A stretch of 64,000 nt of DNA, from contig NZ_AP019860.1 in the NCBI RefSeq assembly GCF_009002475.1, positions 6,028,501-6,092,500 of the forward strand, written 5' to 3'. Below, piece after piece: positions 33,425 through 41,785 of the stretch. Numbering within the stretch: the first letter of the stretch is position 1; each line of letters opens with the position of its first letter. The notes beneath the pieces were generated by a model. That model ran no database searches. It saw nothing but the letters and a program-made list of their open reading frames with translations, and had not been told where the DNA came from. This DNA comes from Candidatus Uabimicrobium amorphum. Lineage in GTDB: Bacteria > Planctomycetota > Uabimicrobiia > Uabimicrobiales > Uabimicrobiaceae. The position numbers and the translations under genes are program-made.

Positions 33425-35326
33425 ATGCGTAATTTAATCCTTATAACAATATTATCTCTATTGTCTTCTATTTTCGCGGCGGAACTTGGCCCGAAATTAC
33501 AAGAAGCTTTAGAGGGAGACGCACAGAGTTTTGATGTCGTTATCGAACTAAAAGAAAAACTAAACGGAAAAAAAATCCGTCGCGCAGTAAGAAGAGCACT
33601 ACGCGGTAACAACAACATCCGCGAAGAAGTGATCAATCGTTTGAGAAAACGTTCTGAGCGTGCACAACGTAGTTTACGTGCTTTAATTTCCAAACTGACC
33701 AACAATGAAGCTAGATACCTATGGGCAGTTAATTCAATTTCATTGGAGTTAAGCAGGGACGCAATTACCGAACTTGCCGCACATCCAAAAGTTGAATCAA
33801 TTGAGCTAAACATTGTACAGCAGTTTTTGGAGCCAGAAGAAGTCAATCAAGTAAAGTTTAAGAGACGTTCTGGTAAAAGAGAACTTACCGTTCCTGGCGC
33901 ACGTAGAGCAGGAAAGAATAGACGCAATAAACGCAATAAACGCAATAGACGTAACAGACGCAACAGAAATAACAACAATAACGAAAACGTCAGTGGTTTG
34001 GCTGTGAACGAAGCTGTTCCTGGTTTCGACAGTTTCAATACCTATGGTCTGGAAGTTACCCAGTCTGACGATGTAAACAACATCCTTGGAATCACCGGAA
34101 AAGGTGTTATTGTTGCAGTACTCGATACAGGGATTCAGTCCAATCACTCTGAGTTTGCAAATCCAGCGAAAGATAAAGATGGTAACAATATTTCAAGATT
34201 TGTCACCGGAGCGTCTTTTGTTCCTGGAGAAGCAGATCCTGAGCAAGACGGCAACAACCACGGTACACACTGTGCTGGTACAGTTGCTGGTGCAACAGCC
34301 GGTGTAGCTATTGACGCACAACTTATGGCTGTAAAAGTTTTGGGAGCAAACGGTAGTGGTAGTGGAATTGGTATTATTCAAGGGATTCAATTTGCTGTTG
34401 CTAACGGAGCAGATGTTATTAGCATGAGTTTGGGAACCAATGGCGACACGCCAGGTGTAAATGGTATCGAACAAGCAGCGAATAATGCTGTTGCTTCTGG
34501 TGCTGTTTTGGTTGCCGCAGCAGGAAATAGTGGCCCAACTGAAAGAACCGTAGGAAATCCAGGTTCTTCGCCTATAGTTATTTCTGTAGGTGCACATGAT
34601 AGCCGTGGAGACCTAGCTAATTTTAGTTCTAGAGGTCCAAACGCAGATAATCAAGACATTCCTACTTTGATGGCTCCTGGTGTGGGAGTTCGTTCTGCAA
34701 TCGCTAATGGTGGATTTGCATTCTTCTCCGGAACTTCTATGGCAACACCACACGTTGCTGGTATCGCAGCATTGATGCTAGAAGTTTTAAAGCCTGCACT
34801 AGCTGATGGTACTTTCCAATTACCAGAAGGCGAGACACAAACTTCTTTCTTGAAGGGTATTTTCACAAAGCCTGAGAACGTGTTTGGTGTAGCACAACGC
34901 AACGCAACAGGTGCGGGAGCAATCAACGCTTTCACCTCTGTAAGTGAGTTGGTGACACTACTAACACCTCCAGAACCAGAGCCAGAACCAGAACCAGAGC
35001 CACAAGCAGCTGACTTTACTCAAGAAAAGCTGATCAATGACTTTATTCCGGTACTACAAGAAGTTTATGGAAACAACATTCGTTTCTTCCGTTTCTTCTT
35101 GAACGCACCTGTTGAAATCAACGAAGAAGAACGCACTGCGACCATGCGTCTTGGTGTACAACGCTTTGTTGTCGTCAATGGCCGTTTTGTTAGACGTCAA
35201 GCAAACTTAACTTTAAATTTCACTTTAGAACATTCAAACCCAGAAGCTCCTGTTGAAGAAGCTGTATTCAATTGGGTATTGGATGATCAAGGACGTCAAG
35301 CTCTAGAAAACACACGTAACCTATAA
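33425..35326 (+). CDS. Secreted subtilisin-like serine protease (S8), 633 aa
   Basis: A signal peptide (RNLILITILSLLSSIFA) precedes an I9-type inhibitory propeptide (about residues 22-135, ending VESIELNIVQQFLEPEEV). A very basic Arg/Lys/Asn tract (about 161-185) lies between pro-region and catalytic domain, a plausible processing site. The triad is Asp234 (AVLDTGIQ), His279 (NNHGTHCAGT) and Ser438 (FFSGTSMATPHV), with oxyanion Asn368 (AAAGNSG). A short Pro-Glu repeat linker (about 518-530) joins a C-terminal ~100-residue domain I do not recognise. The ribosome-binding site GAAAGG precedes ATG 33425, and a strong terminator follows. Its upstream neighbour ends 126 bases away, so it is probably transcribed alone. 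Confidence 0.95.
   Translation: MRNLILITILSLLSSIFAAELGPKLQEALEGDAQSFDVVIELKEKLNGKKIRRAVRRALRGNNNIREEVINRLRKRSERAQRSLRALISKLTNNEARYLWAVNSISLELSRDAITELAAHPKVESIELNIVQQFLEPEEVNQVKFKRRSGKRELTVPGARRAGKNRRNKRNKRNRRNRRNRNNNNNENVSGLAVNEAVPGFDSFNTYGLEVTQSDDVNNILGITGKGVIVAVLDTGIQSNHSEFANPAKDKDGNNISRFVTGASFVPGEADPEQDGNNHGTHCAGTVAGATAGVAIDAQLMAVKVLGANGSGSGIGIIQGIQFAVANGADVISMSLGTNGDTPGVNGIEQAANNAVASGAVLVAAAGNSGPTERTVGNPGSSPIVISVGAHDSRGDLANFSSRGPNADNQDIPTLMAPGVGVRSAIANGGFAFFSGTSMATPHVAGIAALMLEVLKPALADGTFQLPEGETQTSFLKGIFTKPENVFGVAQRNATGAGAINAFTSVSELVTLLTPPEPEPEPEPEPQAADFTQEKLINDFIPVLQEVYGNNIRFFRFFLNAPVEINEEERTATMRLGVQRFVVVNGRFVRRQANLTLNFTLEHSNPEAPVEEAVFNWVLDDQGRQALENTRNL
33923..33978 (+). repeat. 9-bp in-gene tandem repeat encoding Arg/Lys-Arg-Asn units
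   Basis: Units of the type CGCAATAAA / CGCAATAGA / CGTAACAGA repeat about six times and decay into AAC codons. They encode the basic linker of the subtilisin precursor. Such short repeats can change length by slippage without breaking the frame. Confidence 0.7.
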
Positions 35327-35337
35327 GTTACACTTGC

Positions 35338-35370
35338 AACAAAACAAGGAGTTCAACTCCTTGTTTTGTT
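35338..35370 (+). terminator. Strong stem-loop terminator after the subtilisin gene
   Basis: AACAAAACAAGGAGTT pairs with AACTCCTTGTTTTGTT, then a T-rich tail. Confidence 0.88.
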
Positions 35371-35734
35371 CTTCTTATCTTCAATCCTTTAAACCTCTCC
35401 TTACCATGTGGCAATTTCTTTGTGAAATGTGCTAATTCGTTAGAGTTTATTCTTGCAAAACATAGTGTATCGTTGTAAAATCACAAAAAAGTTTTACCGT
35501 TTTGTAGGTGTATTGAGAGATGAAAAACAATTTTTGTCATTCTTTTACTCTTACAAACAATCTACAAATCAAATAAATTGACCTGGGAGAAACATACTTG
35601 GGTGCACAACTATAATTTTATGAAACAATTAGAGCTACCACTGGAAAGTTGTCATTTTATACCCAGTTCTACATCCAGGCACCATGTTAAATTCTTAGAG
35701 AAATATTATCATAACGTGAGAGGAGCCTTTTGCT
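35371..35734. other. Intergenic region, 364 bp
   Basis: AT-rich leader region before the CheY-like gene. I see no gene, tRNA or clear stem-loop, only the ribosome-binding site GAGAGGAG shortly before ATG 35735. Confidence 0.5.
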
Positions 35735-36112
35735 ATGTCTGAAGGCAAAGTACGAATCTTAGCTGTTGATGATTCCTTGGTGACTTTGAAAATACTCAAG
35801 AAAACTTTAAAAGATACTGAGTTTGAAGTTGTTGGCGAAGTGACATCCGGAGAAGAAGGGCTAGTAAAGTTTGACGAACTCAAGCCAGACTTAGTATTGT
35901 TAGATATTATCATGCCCGGGATGGACGGCATTCAAACTCTTGAAAACCTTGTAGAAAAAGATCCAAACGTTAAAGCTGTTATGGTCTCCTCTATGGGAGC
36001 AAAAGAGAAAGTTATGGAGTCGTTAGAAAAGGGTGCCAAAAACTTTGTAATGAAACCTTATGAAAAAGGAACCCTAATAGAAGTTCTCAAAAAGGTTTTA
36101 AATGAGGGCTAA
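35735..36112 (+). CDS. CheY-like single-domain response regulator
   Basis: This is a stand-alone receiver of 125 aa. It has the acidic pair Asp12-Asp13 (AVDDS), phospho-acceptor Asp57 (LVLLDIIMPGMDG), Ser in VMVSSMG and Lys in NFVMKPYEKG. The PGMDG and SSMG forms are typical of CheY and CheB receivers. There is no output domain. The gene leads a run with a CheX-like protein 49 bases downstream, so I infer a CheY-phosphatase pair in a chemotaxis- or motility-type signalling circuit. The kinase is not nearby. The ribosome-binding site is strong (GAGGAG). Confidence 0.93.
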   Translation: MSEGKVRILAVDDSLVTLKILKKTLKDTEFEVVGEVTSGEEGLVKFDELKPDLVLLDIIMPGMDGIQTLENLVEKDPNVKAVMVSSMGAKEKVMESLEKGAKNFVMKPYEKGTLIEVLKKVLNEG

Positions 36113-36161
36113 TATGAAGTTTACCATGTAATCTTCCATAAAAGTATAGAAAGGCAGCTAA

Positions 36162-37034
36162 ATGTCTGTTAAGTTTTTTGGTCAATTTCTTTTAGAACGT
36201 GGGCGAATTCTAAAAGAAGAACTTATGGATGCTCTAGATTTTCAAAAAAGCGTCAACGTGAAGTTGGGAACGCTTGCTCTTGATGCTGGTTATCTCAAAG
36301 CAGAACAAATCGAAGGAATACACTCAGAACAACAGCGAACAGACAAAATGTTTGGTGAGATCGCCTTAGAACAAAATCTGCTCTCTCCCGAACAATTAGA
36401 AGAACTGTTGGTTATTCAGAAAAATGAAAGAATTACTCTTGGTGAAGCTCTAGTTCAAAAGGGTTATCTAACTCTTGGAGACTTAGAAGTAGAACTCACT
36501 GCATATAAAGAAGAGCAAAAAGGATACACTGTCCAAGCACGACAAGCCATTGAAAATTTACAAGGCGGACAAATTGCAGATACGTTTCTCGATGTAACAG
36601 CAAAACTACTATTGCGTCTTGTTGATATGGAAGTTCAACCAATAGAATCACACAACGATAAAGAACGAATAGCCCCATTTATGTGGAATGTGTACCAGCA
36701 ATTTTTTGGAGACACCGACGGTACTTATATCATTTCGCTATCCGATGAGCCTTTTTTAAAAATAGCGTCTCAAGTAGCTCATGAAAAAATATGGGAAGTC
36801 AATGATTTTGCGAAAGATTCTGTTATGGAGTTTGCAAACATCGTTGTCGGAAATACAGCTTCTAAACTGAGCCAAGAAGACATCAGAGTGGATTTAAAAC
36901 CATCAAAAGTGGTGACATCTCTTGGAAACATAGAAATACCAGAGAACGCTGACCAAACTATTGCAGTAAGCCTGGCTTCTCAAAGCTATTCATTGCAAGT
37001 TTCTGTTGTATATTCCCCCCCACAAAAATCCTAA
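36162..37034 (+). CDS. CheX-like phosphatase domain with N-terminal GspE-N-like repeats
   Basis: Residues 5-120 hold two or three copies of a helical motif (FGQFLLERGRILKEELMDAL, FGEIALEQNLLSPEQLEELL, LGEALVQKGYLTLGDLEVEL), the arrangement seen at the N-terminus of type II secretion ATPases. Residues 135-285 match the CheX/CheC fold, including the E-x-x-N dephosphorylation signature in VMEFANIVVGNTASKLS. CheX enzymes remove phosphate from CheY, which fits the CheY-like gene just upstream. The combination suggests a localised CheY-P phosphatase. One ExxN is clear; a second copy, as found in CheC, is not seen. Confidence 0.83.
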   Translation: MSVKFFGQFLLERGRILKEELMDALDFQKSVNVKLGTLALDAGYLKAEQIEGIHSEQQRTDKMFGEIALEQNLLSPEQLEELLVIQKNERITLGEALVQKGYLTLGDLEVELTAYKEEQKGYTVQARQAIENLQGGQIADTFLDVTAKLLLRLVDMEVQPIESHNDKERIAPFMWNVYQQFFGDTDGTYIISLSDEPFLKIASQVAHEKIWEVNDFAKDSVMEFANIVVGNTASKLSQEDIRVDLKPSKVVTSLGNIEIPENADQTIAVSLASQSYSLQVSVVYSPPQKS

Positions 37035-37062
37035 TTTTCGTGGCAAGTGAAAGGAATAATTT

Positions 37063-37542
37063 TTGCAACAAGATAACAAAATTTTTATCTATTTACGACT
37101 TCAAGATGAAAAAGATACTCTGTTAAAAAGTCGCATCCGGGAATTTGCCGCCTTAGGAAAACTATTGATTGATTTTATCAAGCAATGCTGGGAAGAATAC
37201 GGTCAATGGATATTAAAAACGGGTACTTTGGAGTATATAGACGCAAACACAGGTATTGTTTTACTCTCCTTTCGCTATGATATAATTCATGGAAAGTTAA
37301 TAATAAGCGGTCTCATTCCCAAAAATTATCAAAAACGTATGTTGGACTTAGAAGAAACAAAAAATAAGTTGTCATCAGATGAAATCATCGAACATATTTC
37401 TCAAAATCTGTCTATTGTCCAAAAAGATTCCTTGCGAAAGAGAGTTTCGCAATCACTCCCAAATGTTTTAGCTCTTATTAAAGAACGCATAAATACAAAT
37501 GGAGAGTATTATATTGCTATTAATTTGCACAACGTAATATAA
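37063..37542 (+). CDS. Hypothetical protein, 159 aa
   Basis: I do not recognise this protein. It is a soluble protein with mixed strand and helix, no cysteine cluster and no membrane segment. The start is TTG 37063, with AAGGA seven bases upstream. It sits 28 bases after the CheX-like gene and 49 bases before clpC, so it may share the signalling operon. Confidence 0.65.
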   Translation: MQQDNKIFIYLRLQDEKDTLLKSRIREFAALGKLLIDFIKQCWEEYGQWILKTGTLEYIDANTGIVLLSFRYDIIHGKLIISGLIPKNYQKRMLDLEETKNKLSSDEIIEHISQNLSIVQKDSLRKRVSQSLPNVLALIKERINTNGEYYIAINLHNVI

Positions 37543-37591
37543 GAAAATAACTAACTTAAAATTCCAACAAGATATTCTTGAGGAAAGAAAA

Positions 37592-40027
37592 ATGTACGAA
37601 CGCTTTACAGAACGCGCTCGCAAAGTAATGAGTCTAGCAAGACAAGAAGCGCAACGATTTAATCACGAATACATAGGAACTGAACACATTTTGCTAGGGC
37701 TGATACAAGAGGGAAGTGGTGTCGCAGCCAATGTTCTTAAAAACATGGATGTCGAACTACGCAAAATACGCTTAGAAGTGGAAAAAATGGTCGAATCTGG
37801 AGCCAGTGCTTTACAGGTCGGTCAACTCCCTTTTACACCTCGTGCGAAAAAAGTATTGGAACTAGCTCTGGAAGAAGCAAATAACCTGGGCCACAATTAT
37901 ATTGGTACGGAACATCTACTGTTAGGTCTTTTACGCGAAAATGAAAGCGTTGCTGCACAGGTTCTCGTAAACCTATCTCTTAAACTAGAGGATGTCCGTG
38001 AAGAAGTGTTGGAGTTTTTGGGGGCAGAGTTCCAAGGAACAAGCTCGACAAAAAGTTCTAATTCAACAAAGTCTAAGACTCCTGCCCTTGATGCTTTTGG
38101 ACGCGATTTAACTGAAATGGCCCGTGGCGAAAAATTAGACCCTGTTATTGGGCGCGAAAAAGAAATTGAGCGCGTTGTACAAATTTTGTCACGTCGTACC
38201 AAAAATAATCCGGTACTCCTAGGTGAGGCCGGTGTAGGGAAGACAGCCATTGTCGAAGGGCTAGCACAAAAAATCGTCAAAGGTGACGTTCCTGAATTAC
38301 TGCGCGATCGACGGCTTGTCGTTCTCGATTTAGCCATGATGGTTGCAGGTACAAAATATCGCGGGCAATTTGAAGAACGTATCAAAGCGGTGATGGCCGA
38401 AGTAAGACGCTCAAAAAACATTATTTTATTTATCGACGAGTTGCATACACTGGTGGGTGCTGGTGGTGCAGAAGGAGCAATTGACGCTTCAAACGTTCTT
38501 AAACCTGCTCTTTCACGTGGTGAAGTACAGTGTATTGGCGCAACAACCATGGATGAATATCGCAAGTATATTGAAAAAGATGGTGCTCTTGAGCGTCGTT
38601 TTCAGTCGATTATTGTCGAACCACCTTCTAAAGATGAAACCTTCATCATCTTAAAAGGACTCCGCGATAAATATGAAGCACACCACCGCGTTCAATTTCA
38701 AGACGAAGCTCTAAAAACGGCCATAGAATTAGCGGATCGTTATATCACTGGACGCTTCATGCCAGACAAGGCGATTGATGTCATGGACGAAGCTGGTGCA
38801 AGAGTGCGATTAAAATCGATGACAAAGCCCTCGGGAATTAAAGAAATCGAAGACGAGATACGCAAGTTAGATAAAGAAAAAGAAGAGGCCGTTGCTAACC
38901 AAGACTTTGAACGTGCTGCCAACTTTCGCGATAAAGTAATGAAGTTTCGCAAAAAGCGTGATCAAGTAATGAAAGATTGGCGTGAGCAGTCCAATGAAGC
39001 TGATGGGGTTGTTGATGTAGATATCGTGTGTGAAACAGTATCTAACATGACAGGCATACCGTTAACGAGACTGGAAAAAGGCGAAGCGGAACGTCTATTG
39101 CAAATGGAAAATACACTCAGCAACATTGTGATTAGTCAGATCGAAGCAGTAAAGGCAATTTCAAAAGCCATTCGTCGTAGTCGCACAGGAATAAAAGATC
39201 CGAATAAACCAATGGGTTCTTTTATGTTCTTAGGCCCAACAGGTGTTGGTAAAACCCACATGGCAAAATCTCTCGCCAAGTTTATGTTTGGTGAAGAAGA
39301 GGCTCTTATTCAAGTGGACATGAGCGAATATATGGAAAAACACAATGTAAGCCGTCTTACAGGAGCGCCTCCAGGATATGTTGGTTATGAAGAAGGTGGT
39401 CAGCTGACAGAAAAAATACGCCGTCGGCCTTACGCTGTCGTTTTGCTAGACGAAGTGGAAAAAGCACACCCTGATGTATTTAATATGTTACTGCAAATTA
39501 TGGAAGAAGGTCGATTGACCGACTCTTTCGGTCGCCATATTGATTTCAAAAATGTCATTCTTATCATGACATCAAATATTGGTGCAAAACAAATTAAAAA
39601 CCAGGCATCTCTTGGGTTTAGAGTAAACAATGACGAAGTTTCTTACGAGAAAATGAAAGACCAACTCGATAAAGAAATTGAAAACCACTTTCGTCCAGAA
39701 TTCATCAACCGTTTAGACGACACCATCGTTTTTAGACCTTTGACAAAAGACGATATTACCATCATCCTAGATCTGGAACTTAAAGGTTTAGAAAATCGTC
39801 TGGCGGAAAAAGAGTTGAATATAGAACTAACTGCCGAAGCTAAGGATCACATCGTAAATCAAGGTTTCAATGCTGATTTTGGTGCTCGTCCACTAAAAAG
39901 AGCTATTGAGCGTCTTTTAGAAGATCCTATGTCGGAAGAATTATTACGCGGTAATTTTAAAGATAAGAAAGTGATACGCGTCGATTATCAACGCGGCGAA
40001 AAAAAGCTTACAATTACTTGCGAATAG
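37592..40027 (+). CDS. clpC: ClpC-type AAA+ chaperone/protease ATPase
   Basis: This Hsp100 unfoldase feeds substrates into ClpP. Two N-terminal Clp_N repeats (FTERARKVMSLARQEAQ and FTPRAKKVLELALEEAN) come first, then AAA-1 with Walker A GEAGVGKTA and Walker B IILFIDELH. A UVR-type middle segment follows (EEAVANQDFERAANFRDKV), which separates ClpC from ClpA and ClpB, then AAA-2 with GPTGVGKTH and GYVGYEEGGQLTE. The loop SLGFRVN contains an LGF tripeptide of the ClpP-docking type. 811 aa is normal. No mcsA/mcsB/ctsR genes are adjacent, so regulation differs from the Firmicutes operon. The ribosome-binding site is GAGGAAAG. Confidence 0.96.
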   Translation: MYERFTERARKVMSLARQEAQRFNHEYIGTEHILLGLIQEGSGVAANVLKNMDVELRKIRLEVEKMVESGASALQVGQLPFTPRAKKVLELALEEANNLGHNYIGTEHLLLGLLRENESVAAQVLVNLSLKLEDVREEVLEFLGAEFQGTSSTKSSNSTKSKTPALDAFGRDLTEMARGEKLDPVIGREKEIERVVQILSRRTKNNPVLLGEAGVGKTAIVEGLAQKIVKGDVPELLRDRRLVVLDLAMMVAGTKYRGQFEERIKAVMAEVRRSKNIILFIDELHTLVGAGGAEGAIDASNVLKPALSRGEVQCIGATTMDEYRKYIEKDGALERRFQSIIVEPPSKDETFIILKGLRDKYEAHHRVQFQDEALKTAIELADRYITGRFMPDKAIDVMDEAGARVRLKSMTKPSGIKEIEDEIRKLDKEKEEAVANQDFERAANFRDKVMKFRKKRDQVMKDWREQSNEADGVVDVDIVCETVSNMTGIPLTRLEKGEAERLLQMENTLSNIVISQIEAVKAISKAIRRSRTGIKDPNKPMGSFMFLGPTGVGKTHMAKSLAKFMFGEEEALIQVDMSEYMEKHNVSRLTGAPPGYVGYEEGGQLTEKIRRRPYAVVLLDEVEKAHPDVFNMLLQIMEEGRLTDSFGRHIDFKNVILIMTSNIGAKQIKNQASLGFRVNNDEVSYEKMKDQLDKEIENHFRPEFINRLDDTIVFRPLTKDDITIILDLELKGLENRLAEKELNIELTAEAKDHIVNQGFNADFGARPLKRAIERLLEDPMSEELLRGNFKDKKVIRVDYQRGEKKLTITCE

Positions 40028-40057
40028 TATATTGAAAATTATATCATAGGTACGCTA

Positions 40058-40159
40058 TTAGGGCATGTTTGCAATCTATTATTGTCATAAAACTGACAAA
40101 GCGCTCGTTCGATGTTGTCGCTTAGTTTTAGCAATAATTTTTATGCAAATACGCCCTAA
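40058..40159. repeat. 102-bp foldback (MITE-like) element
   Basis: The ends TTAGGGCATGTTTGCA and TGCAAATACGCCCTAA are inverted repeats, and similarity continues inward through TTATTG...TAAAACT blocks to near the centre, so the whole 102 bp can fold as one imperfect hairpin. It has no coding potential. The TTAGGGC...GCCCTAA ends look like transposon termini. No clear target duplication can be read. Confidence 0.55.
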
Positions 40160-40196
40160 GATTGTTTTAGGGCCGATACCTTAAAGTAAAGATAGT

Positions 40197-40228
40197 AGCG
40201 GGTATATTCTACCCGCTTTCGTTTTTTT
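40197..40228 (+). terminator. Terminator abutting the rsfS start codon
   Basis: AGCGGGTA pairs with TACCCGCT, followed by TTTCG and seven T. The ATG of rsfS begins on the next base (40229). It may end clpC transcription or act as an attenuator for rsfS. Confidence 0.75.
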
Positions 40229-40606
40229 ATGGACAATGAAATGGATAGTAAACAACTAGCGCAAATGTGCGCGCGATATGCTTACGACAGAAAATCGCAA
40301 CAAGTTTCGATTATGCATGTAGAGAAGAATTTTGTTCTTGCCGACTACTTCGTCGTGTGCACAGGAAACACCGAGAAGCATGTAAAAGCCATCGCGCAAG
40401 AAATTGAAGTAGAGTTAAAAAAGAAACACAGTACAACTTGTCATCACATCGAAGGTTATCAAGAAGGCAAGTGGATCTTGATGGATTTTATCGACGTTAT
40501 CGTGCATATTTATTTAGAAGATATGCGTGAATTTTACGAACTCGAAGATTTATGGGCGGATTCCCCAAAAGTAGAACTTGAGTTCGAAACATCCTCAGGA
40601 TCATAA
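40229..40606 (+). CDS. rsfS: Ribosomal silencing factor RsfS
   Basis: This is an Iojap/DUF143 protein that binds L14 of the large ribosomal subunit and blocks subunit joining under poor growth conditions. The family pattern is clear: ADYFVVCTGNTEKHVKAIAQEIE and WILMDFIDVIVHIYLEDMREFYELEDLW, close to the family's usual length (125 aa). It has no evident ribosome-binding site. ATG 40229 follows the T-run of a terminator-like hairpin directly, and a second in-frame ATG at 40241 is equally possible. It is followed after two bases by the CBM20-esterase gene. The usual neighbours nadD or rlmH are absent. Confidence 0.94.
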   Translation: MDNEMDSKQLAQMCARYAYDRKSQQVSIMHVEKNFVLADYFVVCTGNTEKHVKAIAQEIEVELKKKHSTTCHHIEGYQEGKWILMDFIDVIVHIYLEDMREFYELEDLWADSPKVELEFETSSGS

Positions 40607-40608
40607 AA

Positions 40609-41775
40609 ATGCCCGAATATCGAATTACATTTTTGGTTACCGTTCCAGAAAATACCCCACCAAATGATGATATATATATTTGCGGTAACCATAAAAATCT
40701 TGGTGGTTGGGTCCCCAATGCAACAAAGCTAAATAAAGTAGGTGAACGACAGTATCAAACAAGTTTTACTTTTGACGAAGGTACACATCTAAACTACAAA
40801 TTTACACGAGGAAGCTGGGAAACAGTAGAAAAAGATGAGAATTTTTTCGAATACCCAGACCGCAATGTGTACGTGACAAAGGGGCGTACGGTTCATTTTG
40901 CGATACACAATTGGGCAGATATGGGGGTTCCCAAATTAAAAGCGACCCATACATGGTCAGGTATCATTAAAGAACATCGTGATTTTGTGGCAACTAAGTT
41001 AGACAACAAAAGAACTATTTGGGTTTATTTACCTCCAAGTTATCCTAAGAGTCCTTCAAAACGCTATCCAGTTTTATACGTCCATGACGGAAATAATGTC
41101 TTTGACAGTCGAACAGCTTTTTTGGGTGTGGAGTGGGAGTTAGACGAAACAACAGAAAAGCTCATTAAAGAAAAGAAAATGCGCGAAATTATTATTGTCG
41201 CCATAGAAAATAATATTCAAAGACAGGAAGAATACACCCATATATATATGGAAAACTACGGTGGTGGCAAAGCGGACTTGTACGCCGACTTCATCATAAA
41301 TGATTTGAAACCATTCATAGACAATACATATCGCACATTAAAGCATCGTCAGTACACCGGGATTATGGGGTCTTCTCTGGGAGGTCTCGTATCTATGTAT
41401 ATCTGTTGGAAATACTCTCATGTATTTTCCATGGCAGGTGTTGTTTCACCATCTGTATGGTGGGGGTATCAACATATTGTACGTTATATCAAGGAAAACA
41501 AACTGAATGATAAAATCAAAGTGTGGCTTGATATAGGTACTTTAGAGGGGAAAATGGACGGTGATGAAGATGAAATTCCCTACGCCGTACGCGATACGCG
41601 GCTACTACGAGACACTCTAATCGACGAAGGCTTTAAACCAGGATATGATCTAGCTTACTTAGAGGCCGAAGGAGCAGATCACAACGAGGCGGCATGGGCA
41701 AAAAGAGTGGATAAAATTTTATTGTATTTTTTTGGTAAACAACGTTTTGGATGGAAGCGTTCGCTACGTTTTTAA
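40609..41775 (+). CDS. Esterase with N-terminal CBM20-like starch-binding domain
   Basis: Residues 1-105 look like a CBM20/CBM48-type domain (DIYICGNHKNLGGWVPNATKL ending with NWADMG), which binds alpha-glucans. Residues 115-388 are an enterochelin-esterase/esterase-D-type alpha/beta hydrolase: KRYPVLYVHDGNNVFD, nucleophile Ser in GIMGSSLGGL, and a likely catalytic His in ADHNEAAW near the C-terminus. There is no signal peptide, so it acts in the cytoplasm, possibly on glycogen-linked or sugar esters. The substrate is inference. It is tightly packed between rsfS and lnt (gaps of 2 and 10 bases), so it is probably co-transcribed with both. Confidence 0.88.
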   Translation: MPEYRITFLVTVPENTPPNDDIYICGNHKNLGGWVPNATKLNKVGERQYQTSFTFDEGTHLNYKFTRGSWETVEKDENFFEYPDRNVYVTKGRTVHFAIHNWADMGVPKLKATHTWSGIIKEHRDFVATKLDNKRTIWVYLPPSYPKSPSKRYPVLYVHDGNNVFDSRTAFLGVEWELDETTEKLIKEKKMREIIIVAIENNIQRQEEYTHIYMENYGGGKADLYADFIINDLKPFIDNTYRTLKHRQYTGIMGSSLGGLVSMYICWKYSHVFSMAGVVSPSVWWGYQHIVRYIKENKLNDKIKVWLDIGTLEGKMDGDEDEIPYAVRDTRLLRDTLIDEGFKPGYDLAYLEAEGADHNEAAWAKRVDKILLYFFGKQRFGWKRSLRF

Positions 41776-41785
41776 GAGAAAACAC

